Assembly (NCBI RefSeq): GCF_019049625.1
Contig: NZ_JAFMOY010000132.1
Coordinates: 372,001-436,000 of the forward strand
Reading direction: 5' to 3'
DNA: 64,000 bases
From: Rahnella ecdela
GTDB taxonomy: Bacteria; Pseudomonadota; Gammaproteobacteria; Enterobacterales; Enterobacteriaceae
Position 1 is the stretch's first letter. Every line of letters begins with the position of its first letter. The notes under the pieces are model-generated. The model ran no database searches, had not been told where the DNA came from, and saw only the letters and a program-made list of their open reading frames with translations. Below, in pieces: positions 33,692 through 44,290 of the stretch. Both the position numbers and the translations under genes were made by a program.

Positions 33692-34630
33692 TTAGTCGTC
33701 GGCTTCTTCGACGGATGGCTGTGTCTTCTGCTGCTCTTTCTGCTTACGATAGTTCTTCGCAATTTGCGGAACGGGCACGGTTTTACCGGTTTCCATCCAG
33801 GTGCGCAGACGGTTGGCATCCGCAAAGGCAGTAAATTTACCGAAGGCATCCATCACGACCAGTGTCACCGGTTTGCCGTTGATGGTGGTACGCATGGCCA
33901 GACAATGCCCTGCATCATCGGTATAACCGGTCTTGGTCAGCTGAATGCTCCAGGACGGGTTCATGATCAGATGATTGGTATTACGGAACGGAAGCGCGTA
34001 CGCCGGATGGCTGAACACCGCGGTTTTTTCCGCTGTGGTGCTCAGCTGGCCGATCAGCGGATAACGCTGGGAAGCCAGCAGCAGACGCGTTAAATCGCGC
34101 GCGGTGGACACGTTATGCGGCGACAAACCGGTGGGTTCCACATAATGCGTATGGGTCATTCCCAGCGATTTCGCTTTGGCATTCATGGCCTTAATAAATG
34201 CTGAATAGCCGCCAGGATAATGCGCCGCGAGGCTGGCCGCCGCACGGTTTTCTGAAGACATCAGCGCCAGCTGAATCATCTGACGACGCGTAATTTCGCT
34301 GTTGAGTTTGACGCGGGAGAAAACGCCGCGCATTTCAGGCGTATTGCTGATATCGACATTGATCACTTCGTCGAGTGGCAGATTCGCATCCAGCGTGACC
34401 ATTGCGGTCATGAGTTTTGTCAGGGAGGCAATCGGCCTCACCTCATCAGGATTTCGGGAATAAATTACTTCGTGGCTTTTCAGATCCACCACCATGGCGC
34501 TGCCGGAAGCAATTTGAACAATCGGGGCGACAGCCTGCTCTTGCTTTGCAGCGAAGGCGGCAGGTGCAGACAACATGCCTGTATTTAAGGCTAATAAGCT
34601 CAGAACCAGAAGACGGATTTTCACATGCAT
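33692..34630 (-). CDS. pbpG: D-alanyl-D-alanine endopeptidase PBP7
   Basis: Periplasmic low-molecular-weight penicillin-binding protein that cuts D-Ala-mDAP crosslinks. 312 aa with a signal peptide ([25 protein letters not shown]). Active-site motifs: SLTK ([10 protein letters not shown]), the SxN motif in SSENRAAAS and KTG in [10 protein letters not shown]. The C-terminus is Lys/Gln-rich. In E. coli it lies next to dld and yohC, so this is the same conserved neighbourhood. Confidence 0.94.
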   Translation of the reverse strand: MHVKIRLLVLSLLALNTGMLSAPAAFAAKQEQAVAPIVQIASGSAMVVDLKSHEVIYSRNPDEVRPIASLTKLMTAMVTLDANLPLDEVINVDISNTPEMRGVFSRVKLNSEITRRQMIQLALMSSENRAAASLAAHYPGGYSAFIKAMNAKAKSLGMTHTHYVEPTGLSPHNVSTARDLTRLLLASQRYPLIGQLSTTAEKTAVFSHPAYALPFRNTNHLIMNPSWSIQLTKTGYTDDAGHCLAMRTTINGKPVTLVVMDAFGKFTAFADANRLRTWMETGKTVPVPQIAKNYRKQKEQQKTQPSVEEADD

Positions 34631-34827
34631 TGCTCTGTATTTAGAAAGTTGTCATTGAGTTATGTCGAAACAGCGGGCGGAATTATATGTGACGCGAATA
34701 GTCTTAGCACCCGCAATTTTCAATTCTATTTGTCACAAAGTCTGTCACCAGCGCCCGCAAACCGTGGAACGGCGAGTAAGTGAACACTTGCGTAAGATTG
34801 CACTGAATTCCGTCTACTGGCTAAAAC

Positions 34828-35253
34828 TTACTGGTTGTCGATCAGATAGCCAATTTCCTGACCGAAGGATAATTCCAGCGTATTGCCGTCCGGGTCATCA
34901 AGAAATGCCCAGTAGCCCACCGGCGCGCCTGAATCAGTCGGTTCCTGACGTAAAACGCCTGCGGCACGTGCTTCGGCCAGTTTGGCATCCATCGCTGCTT
35001 TTGACGCACAGGCGACGCCGAGATGGCCAAAAGGGCCGAGTTTGGTGTCGGTGTTTTCAGGGTCTTCGGCGAGAACGATGGCGAAATGGCGGGTCATGTC
35101 GCTCAGCCAGGCGACCGGACGGGCAGTGCTGCCCTTTACTCCGCGACGATGAATGACTTTCATGTCGGCGAATTGTTGATAGAAAGCGATGCTGGCATCC
35201 AGGTCTTTAACAGCGAATGCGATGTGGGTCAGGCCGATATCTTTGTTTTCCAT
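34828..35253 (-). CDS. VOC-family (glyoxalase/dioxygenase-like) protein
   Basis: 141-aa single vicinal-oxygen-chelate domain. Metal-site positions: HIAFAVKDLDASIAFYQ at the N-terminus, HLGVAC midway and DDPDGNTLELS at the C-terminus (Glu ligand). GGAGAA ribosome site. Substrate unknown. Located between pbpG and dusC, on the same strand as dusC. Confidence 0.8.
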   Translation of the reverse strand: MENKDIGLTHIAFAVKDLDASIAFYQQFADMKVIHRRGVKGSTARPVAWLSDMTRHFAIVLAEDPENTDTKLGPFGHLGVACASKAAMDAKLAEARAAGVLRQEPTDSGAPVGYWAFLDDPDGNTLELSFGQEIGYLIDNQ

Positions 35254-35305
35254 GATGCTTCTCCATTTTTTAAGCGTTATCGCGTGGAGAAGTCATGGAG
35301 CAAGA

Positions 35306-36235
35306 TCACCGGTTGATGCGTTCAGCAATCTCCTTCGACGTCTTCAGCACACGAACTTCAGTAAATAATTCTGTCGCTTCTTCGTACTCTTTACGCAGAT
35401 AGCTCAGCCACTGTTTGATACGCGCAACGTGATACAAACCGGTATCGCCCTGCTTTTCCAGACGGGTGTATTTCTGCAACAACGTCATCACGTCCGGCCA
35501 CGGCATACGCGGCTCGTTGTACTTCACCACGCGACTGAGATTCGGGATATTCAGCGCACCGCGACCCAGCATTACCGCATCACAGCCTGTGGTCTGCAGA
35601 CAGGCCTGACCGCTTTCGTAGTCCCAGATTTCGCCGTTAGCGATCACCGGAATACTCAGCCGCTGGCGGATTTCGCCAATCGCCGCCCAGTTAATGCGCT
35701 CCGCCTTATAACCGTCTTCTTTGGTACGCCCGTGAACGGTCAGTTCCGTAGCACCGGCCTGCTGCACCGCATCGGCAATTTCAAAACTGCGCGCGAGGGA
35801 ATCCCAACCGAGACGCACTTTCACCGTCACCGGCAGATGCGCAGGTACTGCCGCACGCATCGCTTTCGCGCCCTGATAAATCAGTTCTGGATCTTTAAGT
35901 AACGTGGCACCCCCGCCGCTGCCGTTGACCATTTTCGACGGGCAACCGCAGTTGAGATCCACGCCGTATGAGCCGAGCTCGACAGCGAAAGCGGCATTTT
36001 CAGCCAGCCATTGCGGATATTGTCCGAGCAGCTGTACGCGCACGCGGGTGCCGGAAGGCGTACGGCTTTCGTGATGTAATTCGGGGCACAGACGATGGAA
36101 AACTTTGGCGGGCAGCAGCTGATCGACCACACGCACAAACTCAGTGATGCACAAATCGTAGTCGTTCACTTCAGTGAGAAGTTCACGAACCAGAGGATCA
36201 AGCACACCTTCCATTGGAGCCAGTAATACGCGCAT
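35306..36235 (-). CDS. dusC: tRNA-dihydrouridine(16) synthase DusC
   Basis: FMN enzyme reducing U16 of tRNAs. 309 aa. TIM-barrel with [15 protein letters not shown] at the N-terminus, the catalytic-Cys loop [46 protein letters not shown] and VIANGEIWD. The substrate-specific motifs fit DusC (YohI) better than DusA or DusB, as does the yohP/yohC neighbourhood. Confidence 0.93.
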   Translation of the reverse strand: MRVLLAPMEGVLDPLVRELLTEVNDYDLCITEFVRVVDQLLPAKVFHRLCPELHHESRTPSGTRVRVQLLGQYPQWLAENAAFAVELGSYGVDLNCGCPSKMVNGSGGGATLLKDPELIYQGAKAMRAAVPAHLPVTVKVRLGWDSLARSFEIADAVQQAGATELTVHGRTKEDGYKAERINWAAIGEIRQRLSIPVIANGEIWDYESGQACLQTTGCDAVMLGRGALNIPNLSRVVKYNEPRMPWPDVMTLLQKYTRLEKQGDTGLYHVARIKQWLSYLRKEYEEATELFTEVRVLKTSKEIAERINR

Positions 36236-36293
36236 CGCAATTCAACCTTTAAAAATGACGCGCAAGATTACCGCATGCCCCGCCGCCGGGCAA

Positions 36294-37739
36294 TTACCCC
36301 TGTGACAAATCGCGGCGCAGTTGTTCAGGTGCACTGCCGCTGGCCTGCCGGGCTTTTACAGAACGCCAGGCAATCCACACGGCCAGAAACGCCGGTATCG
36401 CAAACAGCAGGAACATCCAGAATGCCGCGTTGGCCGCGCCGGTATCGCCCTGACTTACGCCCGCGAAGTTAGCGACGGTGCCCGCCAGTGCCGCGCCGAG
36501 CGCTGAAGCAAAGGACTGAACAACGGTTATCGATGCCCCGGCTTTTTCGCGATCGTCTTCCGGTGCCTGTTGCAGCACGCGGGTGAGAAGATGTGGCCAG
36601 CCGAGACCGATACCAAAACCGGCCAGCGTCAGCCCGAGCACCACGCCACTGATATTCAGCCACGGCAGACCAAACGCCACGGGTACGGTAAAGAGCAGTA
36701 AAAGCAAACCGGCAGCCAGTATCACCGGCCCGCACACAATCGCGTTGTCGGCACGGCGACCTGTCCAGCCGGAGCTCGCCACTTCACTTAATGTCCAGCC
36801 CGCTGCCGCTGCCGCAGTTATGTAACCGGCCGCCAGCGGAGCCTGGCCATGTAAATGTTGCAGCATATAAGGCACAAACAGCTCGCAGCCCAGACCGATA
36901 ATCAGCAGGCTCATCACCAGATACAGGCCGTAAAGCGGAGAAGAACGGCGCAACGCATTGCGCGGCAGCAGCCGGACATCAGCGGTAAATTCACGATGAC
37001 GCAAAATCAAAATCATCACCACCGCAATCACGAATCCGAGCAGGTTAATCAGCCCTTCGGACGACAAACTCCCGGCAGAAACCACCAGAACCGCGCCGGT
37101 CAGCAGCGCCAGCTGCATCAGCGGTAACGGCTCATCGGCCTGTTTCTCCCGCTGCGCTTTCGGTAAAATCCGCCATACCCACAGCCCGAACAATGAGGTG
37201 ACCGGCAGCAGCAAACCAAACGCCCAGCGCCAGGCGTGCAGTTCAGCAAAAATGCCGCCTACCGCCGGGCCAATCAGCGTTGCAATCCCCCACATGGCAG
37301 AAATCAGCGCCATGGCGCGCGGCCAGAGGGATTCTTTAAACAAGAGGTTGATCATCGCGTAGGAAAGCGCGAACAGGAATCCGCCGCCGAGCCCCTGAAG
37401 TGCCCTGCCCAGCAACAGCACCGGCATATTCGGCGCCGCGGTACAAATCGCCGCTCCGGCGATGAAAATCCCGGTGGCCATCAGATAGCTGCCGCGCGGT
37501 CCGGCAGTACGCATCAGACGAGCGGAAAGCGCCGAACCCAGAATGGAACACACGACATACAGCGTGGTGTTCCACGCATACCACGCCAGCCCGCCGATAT
37601 CCTGCACGACCGAGGGCAAAATGGTGATCACGATATAGCTGTTGGTGGCGTAAAGCGCGACACCTGCACTCAGGGTGATGGCGCTCCCGCGGTTTTCTGC
37701 GCTGAATAAATCCGCCCAACCGTTCTGACTTCCCGACAT
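36294..37739 (-). CDS. MFS multidrug-type transporter
   Basis: 481-aa MFS protein with ~14 hydrophobic segments, DHA2-like. ILPSVVQDIGG after helix 1, GRALQGLGGGFLFALSYAMI (motif C region) and PAVGGIFAELHAWRWAFGL are typical. The start at 37739 (MSGSQNGW) is preferred to 37775, because the upstream residues are charged and unlike the family. Divergent from the Fe-S-type regulator at 37860, which may control it. Confidence 0.8.
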   Translation of the reverse strand: MSGSQNGWADLFSAENRGSAITLSAGVALYATNSYIVITILPSVVQDIGGLAWYAWNTTLYVVCSILGSALSARLMRTAGPRGSYLMATGIFIAGAAICTAAPNMPVLLLGRALQGLGGGFLFALSYAMINLLFKESLWPRAMALISAMWGIATLIGPAVGGIFAELHAWRWAFGLLLPVTSLFGLWVWRILPKAQREKQADEPLPLMQLALLTGAVLVVSAGSLSSEGLINLLGFVIAVVMILILRHREFTADVRLLPRNALRRSSPLYGLYLVMSLLIIGLGCELFVPYMLQHLHGQAPLAAGYITAAAAAGWTLSEVASSGWTGRRADNAIVCGPVILAAGLLLLLFTVPVAFGLPWLNISGVVLGLTLAGFGIGLGWPHLLTRVLQQAPEDDREKAGASITVVQSFASALGAALAGTVANFAGVSQGDTGAANAAFWMFLLFAIPAFLAVWIAWRSVKARQASGSAPEQLRRDLSQG

Positions 37740-37859
37740 TTCTCTGCATCCCTTTGGTTTATGCTTTCCACGCATTGAAGCGCGTTATGGTTATGGTATG
37801 ATTAAAACAAGAAATAACTTGGAATATGTTTTACGTAATCTAGAACCCGCCGAGGTAAT

Positions 37860-38507
37860 ATGTCAAGCAGCGACTTGGAAAATAAAAATGACGTCCGACA
37901 AAGCGTGGCAGAACGCCTGCTGCGGCTTCTGAAAACGCGCGGGGAATTACAGGCCAGTGATGCCGGACATCTGCTGGGAACCACCGGCGAAGCCGCACGA
38001 CAGCAGTTTGTGAAGCTGGCGAAAGAAGGTCTGGTGGAAGCCAAAGCCGTTTCGCAAGGCGTTGGCCGCCCTTCGCAGTACTGGCAGCTGACCGCTGCGG
38101 GCCATGCGCGATTCCCCGATGCGCACGCCGATCTCACCGTACAACTTTTGCAGCTGATCCGCACCTCTCTGGGCGATTCGGCGCTGGACAATCTCATCAC
38201 CTCGCGGGAAAAAATCACGCAGGAAAACTACCGTCTGGCGATGCGCGGTGCGGTATCGATGGAAGAAAAATTGCAAAGGCTGACGGATATCCGTACCCGC
38301 GAAGGTTATATGGCGGACTGGACATTACAGGAAGACGGCAGTTATCTGTTCGTCGAAAATCACTGCCCGATTTGTGCCGCAGCCACCACCTGTCAGGGAT
38401 TTTGCCGGGCGGAGCGCGATATATTCAGCGATGTGCTGAACGCGGACGTGAAACGCACGGAGCATATTTTGCAGGGCGCACGCCGTTGTGCTTATGTGAT
38501 CAGGTAA
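37860..38507 (+). CDS. ArsR/SufR-like winged-helix regulator with a C-terminal cysteine cluster
   Basis: 215-aa transcription factor. Winged helix at residues 15-75 (RLLRLLKTRGELQASDAGHLL, GTTGEAARQQFVKLAKEGLV, GVGRPSQYWQLT). The C-terminus has five cysteines (169, 172, 178, 182, 210) in CPICAAATTCQGFC...C, like the cluster-binding region of SufR-type regulators. It therefore probably senses iron-sulfur status or redox state. Divergent from an MFS pump and convergent with rhlE. Confidence 0.8.
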   Translation: MSSSDLENKNDVRQSVAERLLRLLKTRGELQASDAGHLLGTTGEAARQQFVKLAKEGLVEAKAVSQGVGRPSQYWQLTAAGHARFPDAHADLTVQLLQLIRTSLGDSALDNLITSREKITQENYRLAMRGAVSMEEKLQRLTDIRTREGYMADWTLQEDGSYLFVENHCPICAAATTCQGFCRAERDIFSDVLNADVKRTEHILQGARRCAYVIR

Positions 38508-38530
38508 TCTATCTACCCGATCTGAAGACG

Positions 38531-38557
38531 AAAAAAAACCGCCGGTGAAGGCGGTTT
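38531..38557. terminator. Bidirectional terminator rhlE / Fe-S-type regulator
   Basis: AAACCGCC-GGTGAA-GGCGGTTT with a long A-run on the left (U-run for rhlE mRNA). Confidence 0.85.
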
Positions 38558-38579
38558 GATTGCAGAACAGTGATAACAA

Positions 38580-39989
38580 TTACTTGTTGCCGCTGCCTGC
38601 ATTGCCGGTGCGACGCTGGCCTGCATGAGCAGGACGCGAACGTGCCGGACGGTTTTCTGCAGAACCACGGTTTTCTGAACCGCGATTTTCAGAGGTGCCG
38701 CTGCGCTGACCGTTTCCGGCCTGACGCGGAGCGCCGGAACGTGGAGCACCTGAACGTGGTGCGCCCGGACGCTGGCCCTGACGTGGTGCGCCACGACCGC
38801 CGCCGCCGCTGCCCTGACGACCATTAATGATCGGCTCAGCTTTGATGCTCGGGTCCGGCTCGTAACCTTCCAGCGCGATGCGCGGAATTTCACGTTTCAG
38901 CAGACGTTCGATATCACGCAGCAGTTTGTGTTCGTCAACGCACACCAGAGAAATCGCTTCACCGGTGGCTTCCGCACGACCGGTACGGCCGATACGGTGA
39001 ACGTAATCTTCCGGTACGTTTGGCAGCTCATAGTTCACCACGTGCGGCAACTGGTCGATATCCAGACCACGCGCAGCGATGTCAGTTGCGACCAGAACAC
39101 GGATGGAACCGGCTTTGAAATCAGCCAGTGCACGGGTACGCGCGCCCTGACTTTTGTTGCCGTGAATAGCGGCGGCAGTGATGCCGTCTTTATTCAGTTG
39201 CTCAGCCAGATGGTTTGCACCGTGTTTGGTACGGTTGAAGACCAGAACCTGTTTCCAGTCGCCTTCGCCAATCATCTGAGACAGCAATTCTCTTTTACGT
39301 TTCTTATCAACAAAGTGAACGCTTTGTTCAATTTGCGCAGAAGCGGTGTTGCGACGCGCCACTTCGACAGAAGCAGGGTTAGTCAGCAACTTGCTCGCCA
39401 GACCTTTAATCTCATCAGAGAAAGTCGCGGAGAACAGCAGGTTCTGGCGCTTGGCAGGCAGTTTCGCCAGCACGCGACGGATGTCGTGAATGAAGCCCAT
39501 GTCCAGCATGCGGTCAGCTTCGTCCAGCACCAGGATTTCAACCTGAGATAAATCAACAGCACGCTGATGTTCCAGATCCAGCAAACGACCAGGCGTTGCG
39601 ATCAGCACATCCACACCACCGCGCAGTTTCAACATCTGCGGGTTGATGCTCACACCACCAAATACCACCAGCGAACGCAGGGTCAGGTATTTGCTGTAAG
39701 CCTGTACGTTTTCACCAATCTGCGCCGCCAGCTCACGGGTTGGGGTCAGGATCAGCGCACGAACCGGGCGACGTCCTTTGAATTGCGCGTTGGTATGGCT
39801 GAGCATATTGAGCAGCGGCAGGGTAAAACCAGCGGTTTTACCGGTACCGGTCTGCGCACTCGCCATCAGGTCACGACCTTCAAGCACGACAGGAATAGCC
39901 TGACGCTGAATAGGCGTAGGTTCGCGATAGCCCTGTTCTTCAACAGCACGCAAAATTTCGGCACTTAAGCCGAGGGAATCAAATGACAT
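38580..39989 (-). CDS. rhlE: ATP-dependent RNA helicase RhlE
   Basis: DEAD-box helicase, 469 aa from MSFDSLGL (39989), the same start as E. coli RhlE. The longer frame to 40094 lacks family similarity. Motifs: AQTGTGKT (I), PTRELA (Ia), [10 protein letters not shown] (II, DEAD), FSATFS (III), [12 protein letters not shown] and HRIGRTGR (VI). The C-terminal ~95 residues are Arg/Gly/Ser-rich, low-complexity repeats ([17 protein letters not shown]), usual for RNA-binding tails. Confidence 0.95.
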   Translation of the reverse strand: MSFDSLGLSAEILRAVEEQGYREPTPIQRQAIPVVLEGRDLMASAQTGTGKTAGFTLPLLNMLSHTNAQFKGRRPVRALILTPTRELAAQIGENVQAYSKYLTLRSLVVFGGVSINPQMLKLRGGVDVLIATPGRLLDLEHQRAVDLSQVEILVLDEADRMLDMGFIHDIRRVLAKLPAKRQNLLFSATFSDEIKGLASKLLTNPASVEVARRNTASAQIEQSVHFVDKKRKRELLSQMIGEGDWKQVLVFNRTKHGANHLAEQLNKDGITAAAIHGNKSQGARTRALADFKAGSIRVLVATDIAARGLDIDQLPHVVNYELPNVPEDYVHRIGRTGRAEATGEAISLVCVDEHKLLRDIERLLKREIPRIALEGYEPDPSIKAEPIINGRQGSGGGGRGAPRQGQRPGAPRSGAPRSGAPRQAGNGQRSGTSENRGSENRGSAENRPARSRPAHAGQRRTGNAGSGNK

Positions 39990-40367
39990 ATAAGGAAAAG
40001 CTCCAGTCCACTCTAACCCGAACGGGGTTCGGTGCAGTTTCAAGAGTGGATGATCAGACGAGGCAAATGAGGCATTACCACGAGGATTCGGCACAAACTG
40101 CAGTGCGCCAGTTGAGGCGATTCTATCATAAAACGCCGCAGTGCGTGAACTTATCTCCTCCGTCCCTGTAACGGGCGGTTACAGAGACTGGCTTCGCTGG
40201 CGTTTTCCGGCGGCATAATCTGTCGAGATAATCCCAAATGTTGACACAGGATAATCAATTATAAACCTGATCAATATGTTCCCACTTTTTGCTCCCCGCT
40301 ATATGGATTCGCTTGCTATGCTTTCGGCAGCCCCCTCTTCTTATCCATAAGGCCACACCGCTGCAAC
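39990..40367. other. Divergent intergenic region rhlE / mdtG
   Basis: 378 bp without a gene. It holds both promoters. TTGACA at 40241-40246 has no -10 at 16-18 bp. TATGCT at 40317-40322 is a possible -10 for mdtG. I see no operator I can name. Confidence 0.4.
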
Positions 40368-41573
40368 ATGGAAACCTGGAAACTAAATTTAATCTCCGTC
40401 TGGCTCGGCTGTTTTTTTACCGGCATGGCGATGAGTCAGATCCTGCCTTTTTTACCGCTTTATATCGAACAACTGGGTGTGACGTCTCACCAATCTCTGA
40501 GCCTGTGGTCAGGGCTGGTATTCAGCGGCACATTCCTGGTTTCCGCCATTGTGGCACCGCTCTGGGGCAGCCTCGCTGACCGCAAAGGTCGTAAACTGAT
40601 GTTGTTACGTGCGGCGCTGGGGATGGCGATCGTCATGATGTTGCAGGGTTTTGCTACTAACGTCTGGCAGCTTTTCATTTTGCGCACGCTGATGGGCCTG
40701 ACGTCAGGCTATATTCCCAATGCGATGGCACTGGTAGCCTCACAGGTGCCGCGTGATAAAAGCGGCTGGGCGCTGGGTACGTTATCCACTGGTCAGGTAT
40801 CTGGCGTCATCATCGGCCCGCTGCTTGGCGGTTTTATGGCCGACCACCTCGGCCTGCGCACAGTATTTTTCGTCACCAGCGGGATGTTGTTTATCAGCTT
40901 CCTGATCACATTATTCCTGATCAAAGAGCGCGTAGTACCGGTCACCAAAGCCAACCGCCTGAGCGGGAAAGCGGTATTCACGACACTTCCTTATCCCTGG
41001 CTTATCGTCAGCCTGTTCGTCACCACCATGATGATTCAGCTGGCGAATGGTTCCATCAGCCCGATCCTGACGCTTTTTATCCGCGAGCTTTCTCCCGACA
41101 CCAGCAACATCGCCTTTATCAGCGGCGTGATTGCCGCCGTACCGGGCGTTTCCGCGCTGATGGCCGCCCCGAAACTCGGTAAGCTCGGCGACCGTATTGG
41201 CGCACACCGCATTCTTATCGCCGCGCTGGTGTTTTGCTTTATCCTGTTCTGCCTGATGGCGCTGATTAATACCCCTACCCAGCTGGGTATTCTGCGTTTC
41301 ATGCTCGGTTTCGGCGATGGGGCGCTGATGCCTGCGGTACAGGCGTTGCTGGTGAAATACAGCAGCGACCAGGTCACTGGCCGGATATTTGGTTATAACC
41401 AGTCGTTTATGTATCTCGGGAATGTCGTCGGCCCGCTGATTGGCTCAAGCGCCTCGGCCGTGCTGGGCTTCCGGTGGGTGTTTATCGTCACCGCGATACT
41501 GGTGTTGTTTAACACCGTTCAGGTTTGGTGGAGTTTCCGGCAGGTGCCGACGGGAAGAGTGCGGATACCGTAA
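40368..41573 (+). CDS. mdtG: MFS multidrug efflux protein MdtG
   Basis: 401-aa proton-driven exporter (E. coli MdtG/YceE 408). Near-identical blocks: AWLGCFF-type helix 1, [33 protein letters not shown] (motif A), [30 protein letters not shown] and [11 protein letters not shown]. coli MdtG confers resistance to fosfomycin and deoxycholate and belongs to the mar/sox/rob regulon; I did not find a convincing marbox here. Confidence 0.9.
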   Translation: METWKLNLISVWLGCFFTGMAMSQILPFLPLYIEQLGVTSHQSLSLWSGLVFSGTFLVSAIVAPLWGSLADRKGRKLMLLRAALGMAIVMMLQGFATNVWQLFILRTLMGLTSGYIPNAMALVASQVPRDKSGWALGTLSTGQVSGVIIGPLLGGFMADHLGLRTVFFVTSGMLFISFLITLFLIKERVVPVTKANRLSGKAVFTTLPYPWLIVSLFVTTMMIQLANGSISPILTLFIRELSPDTSNIAFISGVIAAVPGVSALMAAPKLGKLGDRIGAHRILIAALVFCFILFCLMALINTPTQLGILRFMLGFGDGALMPAVQALLVKYSSDQVTGRIFGYNQSFMYLGNVVGPLIGSSASAVLGFRWVFIVTAILVLFNTVQVWWSFRQVPTGRVRIP

Positions 41574-41633
41574 GCCACGGTAGCCAGGGCTGTCATGGCC
41601 ATTTGAAAATGGCGGAAACTTTTTGACTTAAAA

Positions 41634-42183
41634 ATTGATCGAGAAAATTTCGGTTTCTCAATGACGTCGTTCATTTAACTTGCTGCGCCGAAACCGACCA
41701 GAGGGGAAAGGCTTTTCCCCTCTGAACTCCCCTCGCTTTTTTACTGCGCGCTATCGCAGACTCGATGGACATATCCTCTCGCATCACCGGGTGGCGCAAA
41801 ATGTCATCGCTGCGCGATTCCCTCATTTCAGGCTTCGAGCCCTACGTCTCGAACCATTCATTCGGTGCCATTTTTGATCACGCCAATCCACTTTTCTAAA
41901 GATGATAAACAGTCTGCCTTTGAATTTAAGATCGTGCGGGCGATTCAGAAATCTTGCTGAACAGAGCGGCTTCGAGACCTTTGGCTCGAAGACCGAGAGA
42001 AGGGACCGCGCAGCGGCAAGATTTCCAGCCTGTCTCTGCGGCAACTGAAACATAGCCAGCGAGCGGTAGCGGGCAGTTCAAGACGTGGAGATTCCAAAGA
42101 GGGCTCGTCATAGCCCTCTTTGGTCGGTTTCGGCACAGTGAGTTATGCGATCAACGCACGTGAGAAACCGAAACTTTCTCAAT
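41634..42183. repeat. Large inverted-repeat element, copy B
   Basis: About 550 bp between convergent mdtG and ybhL. Outer arms ATTGATCGAGAAAATTTCGG (left) and the complement of CCGAAACTTTCTCAAT (right), followed inward by GCCGAAACCGACCA on both sides. Hairpins: left 41698-41724 (AGAGGGGAAA / TTTTCCCCTCT), right 42094-42123 (CCAAAGAGGG / CCCTCTTTGG). The 42 bp from the right hairpin through CGGTTTCGGCAC are identical to copy A (3743-3784). The inner block CCGCGCAGCGGCAAGATTTCCAGCC matches the left half of copy A in reverse orientation. Confidence 0.85.
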
Positions 42184-42223
42184 CCTTTTTTAAAAGCCGC
42201 CCATTGCCGCGGCTCCGGCATAA

Positions 42224-42253
42224 AAAAGGGACACTTCTCAGTGTCCCTTTTCA
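42224..42253 (-). terminator. Intrinsic terminator of ybhL
   Basis: AAAAGGGACACT-TCTC-AGTGTCCCTTTT; on the minus strand the stem is followed by a U-run. Confidence 0.9.
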
Positions 42254-42271
42254 GTTTGCAATCAAAAACCG

Positions 42272-42982
42272 TTACCGGCGGTTGCCGAAAATCCGCAACA
42301 GCATCAGGAACAGGTTGATGAAATCAAGATACAACGTCAGTGCGCCAACAATGGAGTATTTGCGGAAATTATCGCGGTCATCCGCAGACAACTGCGCACC
42401 CATGTTTTTCAGCTTCTGCGTGTCATACGCGGTCAGACCGACGAAGATCAGCACTCCGGCGTACGAAATGATGTTCGCGAGGCCAGAGCTTTTCAACCAC
42501 ATGTTGACCAGCGACGCCAGCACCAGGCCGATCAGCGCCATGAACAACATACTGCCGATGCCGGTCAGGTCGCGCTTGGTCACATAACCGTACACACTCA
42601 TCGCGCCAAACATACCGGCGGCGACAATGAAGGTGCCGAAAATGGAATCACCGGTGTAGACCAGGAAAATGCTGGAAAGCGTCAGGCCGGTCAGCGCGGA
42701 ATACAACATGAACAGGCCGGTTGCGACGGTGCCGCTCAGACGGTTCACCATGCCGGAAATCACGAAGACCAGCGCCAGTTGCGCGATGATCAACCCGAAG
42801 AAAGTAATCTGGCTAGAGAAAACAAAACTCATGATTTTCTCAGAGCCGGAAGCGTACCAGGCTACAAAAGCGGTCAGCAGCAAACCACAGAACATCCAGC
42901 CATACACTTGCGCCATGTACGCCTGAATGCCGGTATTCGCGCGTTCGACAATTGAACCATTACTGCGTGGATATCGATCCAT
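42272..42982 (-). CDS. ybhL: Bax-inhibitor-1 family membrane protein YbhL
   Basis: 236-aa protein (E. coli YbhL 234) with seven predicted helices. Conserved segments: TGIQAYMAQVYGWMFCGLLLTAFVAWY, FMLYSALTGLTLSSIFLVYT, GAMSVYGYVTKRDLTG and the C-terminal LYLDFINLFLMLLRIFGNRR with the family Asp. Probable ion/calcium-leak-type membrane protein; cellular role unclear. Adjacent to moaE as in E. coli. Confidence 0.94.
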   Translation of the reverse strand: MDRYPRSNGSIVERANTGIQAYMAQVYGWMFCGLLLTAFVAWYASGSEKIMSFVFSSQITFFGLIIAQLALVFVISGMVNRLSGTVATGLFMLYSALTGLTLSSIFLVYTGDSIFGTFIVAAGMFGAMSVYGYVTKRDLTGIGSMLFMALIGLVLASLVNMWLKSSGLANIISYAGVLIFVGLTAYDTQKLKNMGAQLSADDRDNFRKYSIVGALTLYLDFINLFLMLLRIFGNRR

Positions 42983-43100
42983 GATGATTACCCTTTTGCA
43001 TGGAGGACGAAAAATGAGGCCAAAACAGCCTCCCGATTTTTAAAGCGTATCACAGATAGAGAGAAAAGCATGGGAGGTCTGCGTGCGGTTGAGCCGCTAT

Positions 43101-43553
43101 TTACCAGCGAGCCGCTGCTTGTTTATCGCTGTCACGGGCATCAACCCAGCGGTCGCCCTCTTCTGTGGCTTCACGTTTCCAGAACGGCGCGCGGGTTTTC
43201 AGGTGATCCATAATGAATTCATTGGCTTCGAACGCCATGCCGCGATGCGCACTGGTCACGCCGACAAACACTATTTCATCGCCCGGATACATCGGTCCGA
43301 CGCGGTGATAAACCGACACACGTTGCAGCGGCCAGCGGGTGCGGGCTTCGGCGACAATTTCCGCCAGCGCTTTCTCGGTCATGCCAGGATAGTGTTCCAG
43401 CGTTAACGCGCTGACGTGATTTCCCAGATTGTGATTACGCACTTTGCCGGTAAATGTGACGACTGCACCGTCGGCGTCAGATTGCGCCAGCCAGTTGTAT
43501 TCATCACCGACGTTGAACGGGGCGGCATCAACAACAATTTTCGTCTGATCCAT
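43101..43553 (-). CDS. moaE: Molybdopterin synthase large subunit MoaE
   Basis: 150 aa, the same length as E. coli MoaE. Converts cyclic pyranopterin monophosphate to molybdopterin using MoaD thiocarboxylate. Conserved VVTFTGKVRNHNLG, LEHYPGMTEKALAEI, VGVTSAHRGMAFEANEFIMD and the catalytic-lysine segment LKTRAPFWKREATEEGDRWV. The start at 43553 (MDQTKIVV) lies 1 nt after the moaD stop. The longer frame is not used. Confidence 0.96.
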   Translation of the reverse strand: MDQTKIVVDAAPFNVGDEYNWLAQSDADGAVVTFTGKVRNHNLGNHVSALTLEHYPGMTEKALAEIVAEARTRWPLQRVSVYHRVGPMYPGDEIVFVGVTSAHRGMAFEANEFIMDHLKTRAPFWKREATEEGDRWVDARDSDKQAAARW

Positions 43554-43554
43554 C

Positions 43555-43800
43555 TCAGCCTCCGGTGACCGGTGGGAAGAACGCCACTTCATCGCCGGCA
43601 GTCAGCGGATGCGCCATCGTGGTCAGCGTCTGATTAACCGCCACCAGCAATTTGCCTGATTCCAGCGCCAGCGCCCAGCGGTCGCCACGTGCGGTCAGAG
43701 CGATGCGTAATGCGTCCACCGTCGGAAATTCCGCCGGAAGTTGCAGACTTGCGGTGCCGGTGAGTTCACGTACCTGCGCGAAGAATAAAATGTCGATCAT
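43555..43800 (-). CDS. moaD: Molybdopterin synthase sulfur carrier subunit MoaD
   Basis: 81-aa ubiquitin-fold sulfur carrier ending in the essential Gly-Gly (PPVTGG). Start overlaps the moaC stop (ATGA), stop abuts the moaE start. It is activated by MoeB and gives sulfur to MoaE. Confidence 0.96.
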   Translation of the reverse strand: MIDILFFAQVRELTGTASLQLPAEFPTVDALRIALTARGDRWALALESGKLLVAVNQTLTTMAHPLTAGDEVAFFPPVTGG

Positions 43801-44288
43801 ACTTCCACCTTACCTTCTACTTTAAAGTCCCCGGATTTGCCGCCGGTTTTTTCCAGCAGACGGACAGGGCCGATCACCATATCTTTCTGAACCGCTTTAC
43901 ACATGTCGTAAATGGTCAGCGCTGCAACGGAGGCCGCCGTCAGCGCTTCCATTTCCACGCCGGTCTTACCACTCAGACGGCAGCACGATTCGATGCGCAC
44001 GCGGTTATGTTCCGGCTGAGCTTCGAGATTCACTTCCACTTTGGTCAGCAACAGCGGATGACAAAGCGGGATCAGATCCCAGGTCTTTTTCGCGGCCTGA
44101 ATTCCGGCGATACGCGCCGTTGCAAACACATCACCTTTGTGGTGATTGCCGTTGATAATCATCGCCAGCGTGTCAGCGGCCATTTCGACAAAGGCTTCGG
44201 CACGGGCTTCGCGGACGGTTTCGGCTTTACCGGAGACGTCCACCATGTGAGCGTCGCCGCAAGCATTAATATGAGTAAGTTCAGACAT
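43797..44288 (-). CDS. moaC: Cyclic pyranopterin monophosphate synthase MoaC
   Basis: 163 aa (E. coli 161). It acts after MoaA in the first step of molybdopterin synthesis. Signature segments [46 protein letters not shown] and [23 protein letters not shown] are intact. The start at 44288 ([11 protein letters not shown]) corresponds to the E. coli start. Confidence 0.96.
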   Translation of the reverse strand: MSELTHINACGDAHMVDVSGKAETVREARAEAFVEMAADTLAMIINGNHHKGDVFATARIAGIQAAKKTWDLIPLCHPLLLTKVEVNLEAQPEHNRVRIESCCRLSGKTGVEMEALTAASVAALTIYDMCKAVQKDMVIGPVRLLEKTGGKSGDFKVEGKVEV

Positions 44289-44290
44289 AC

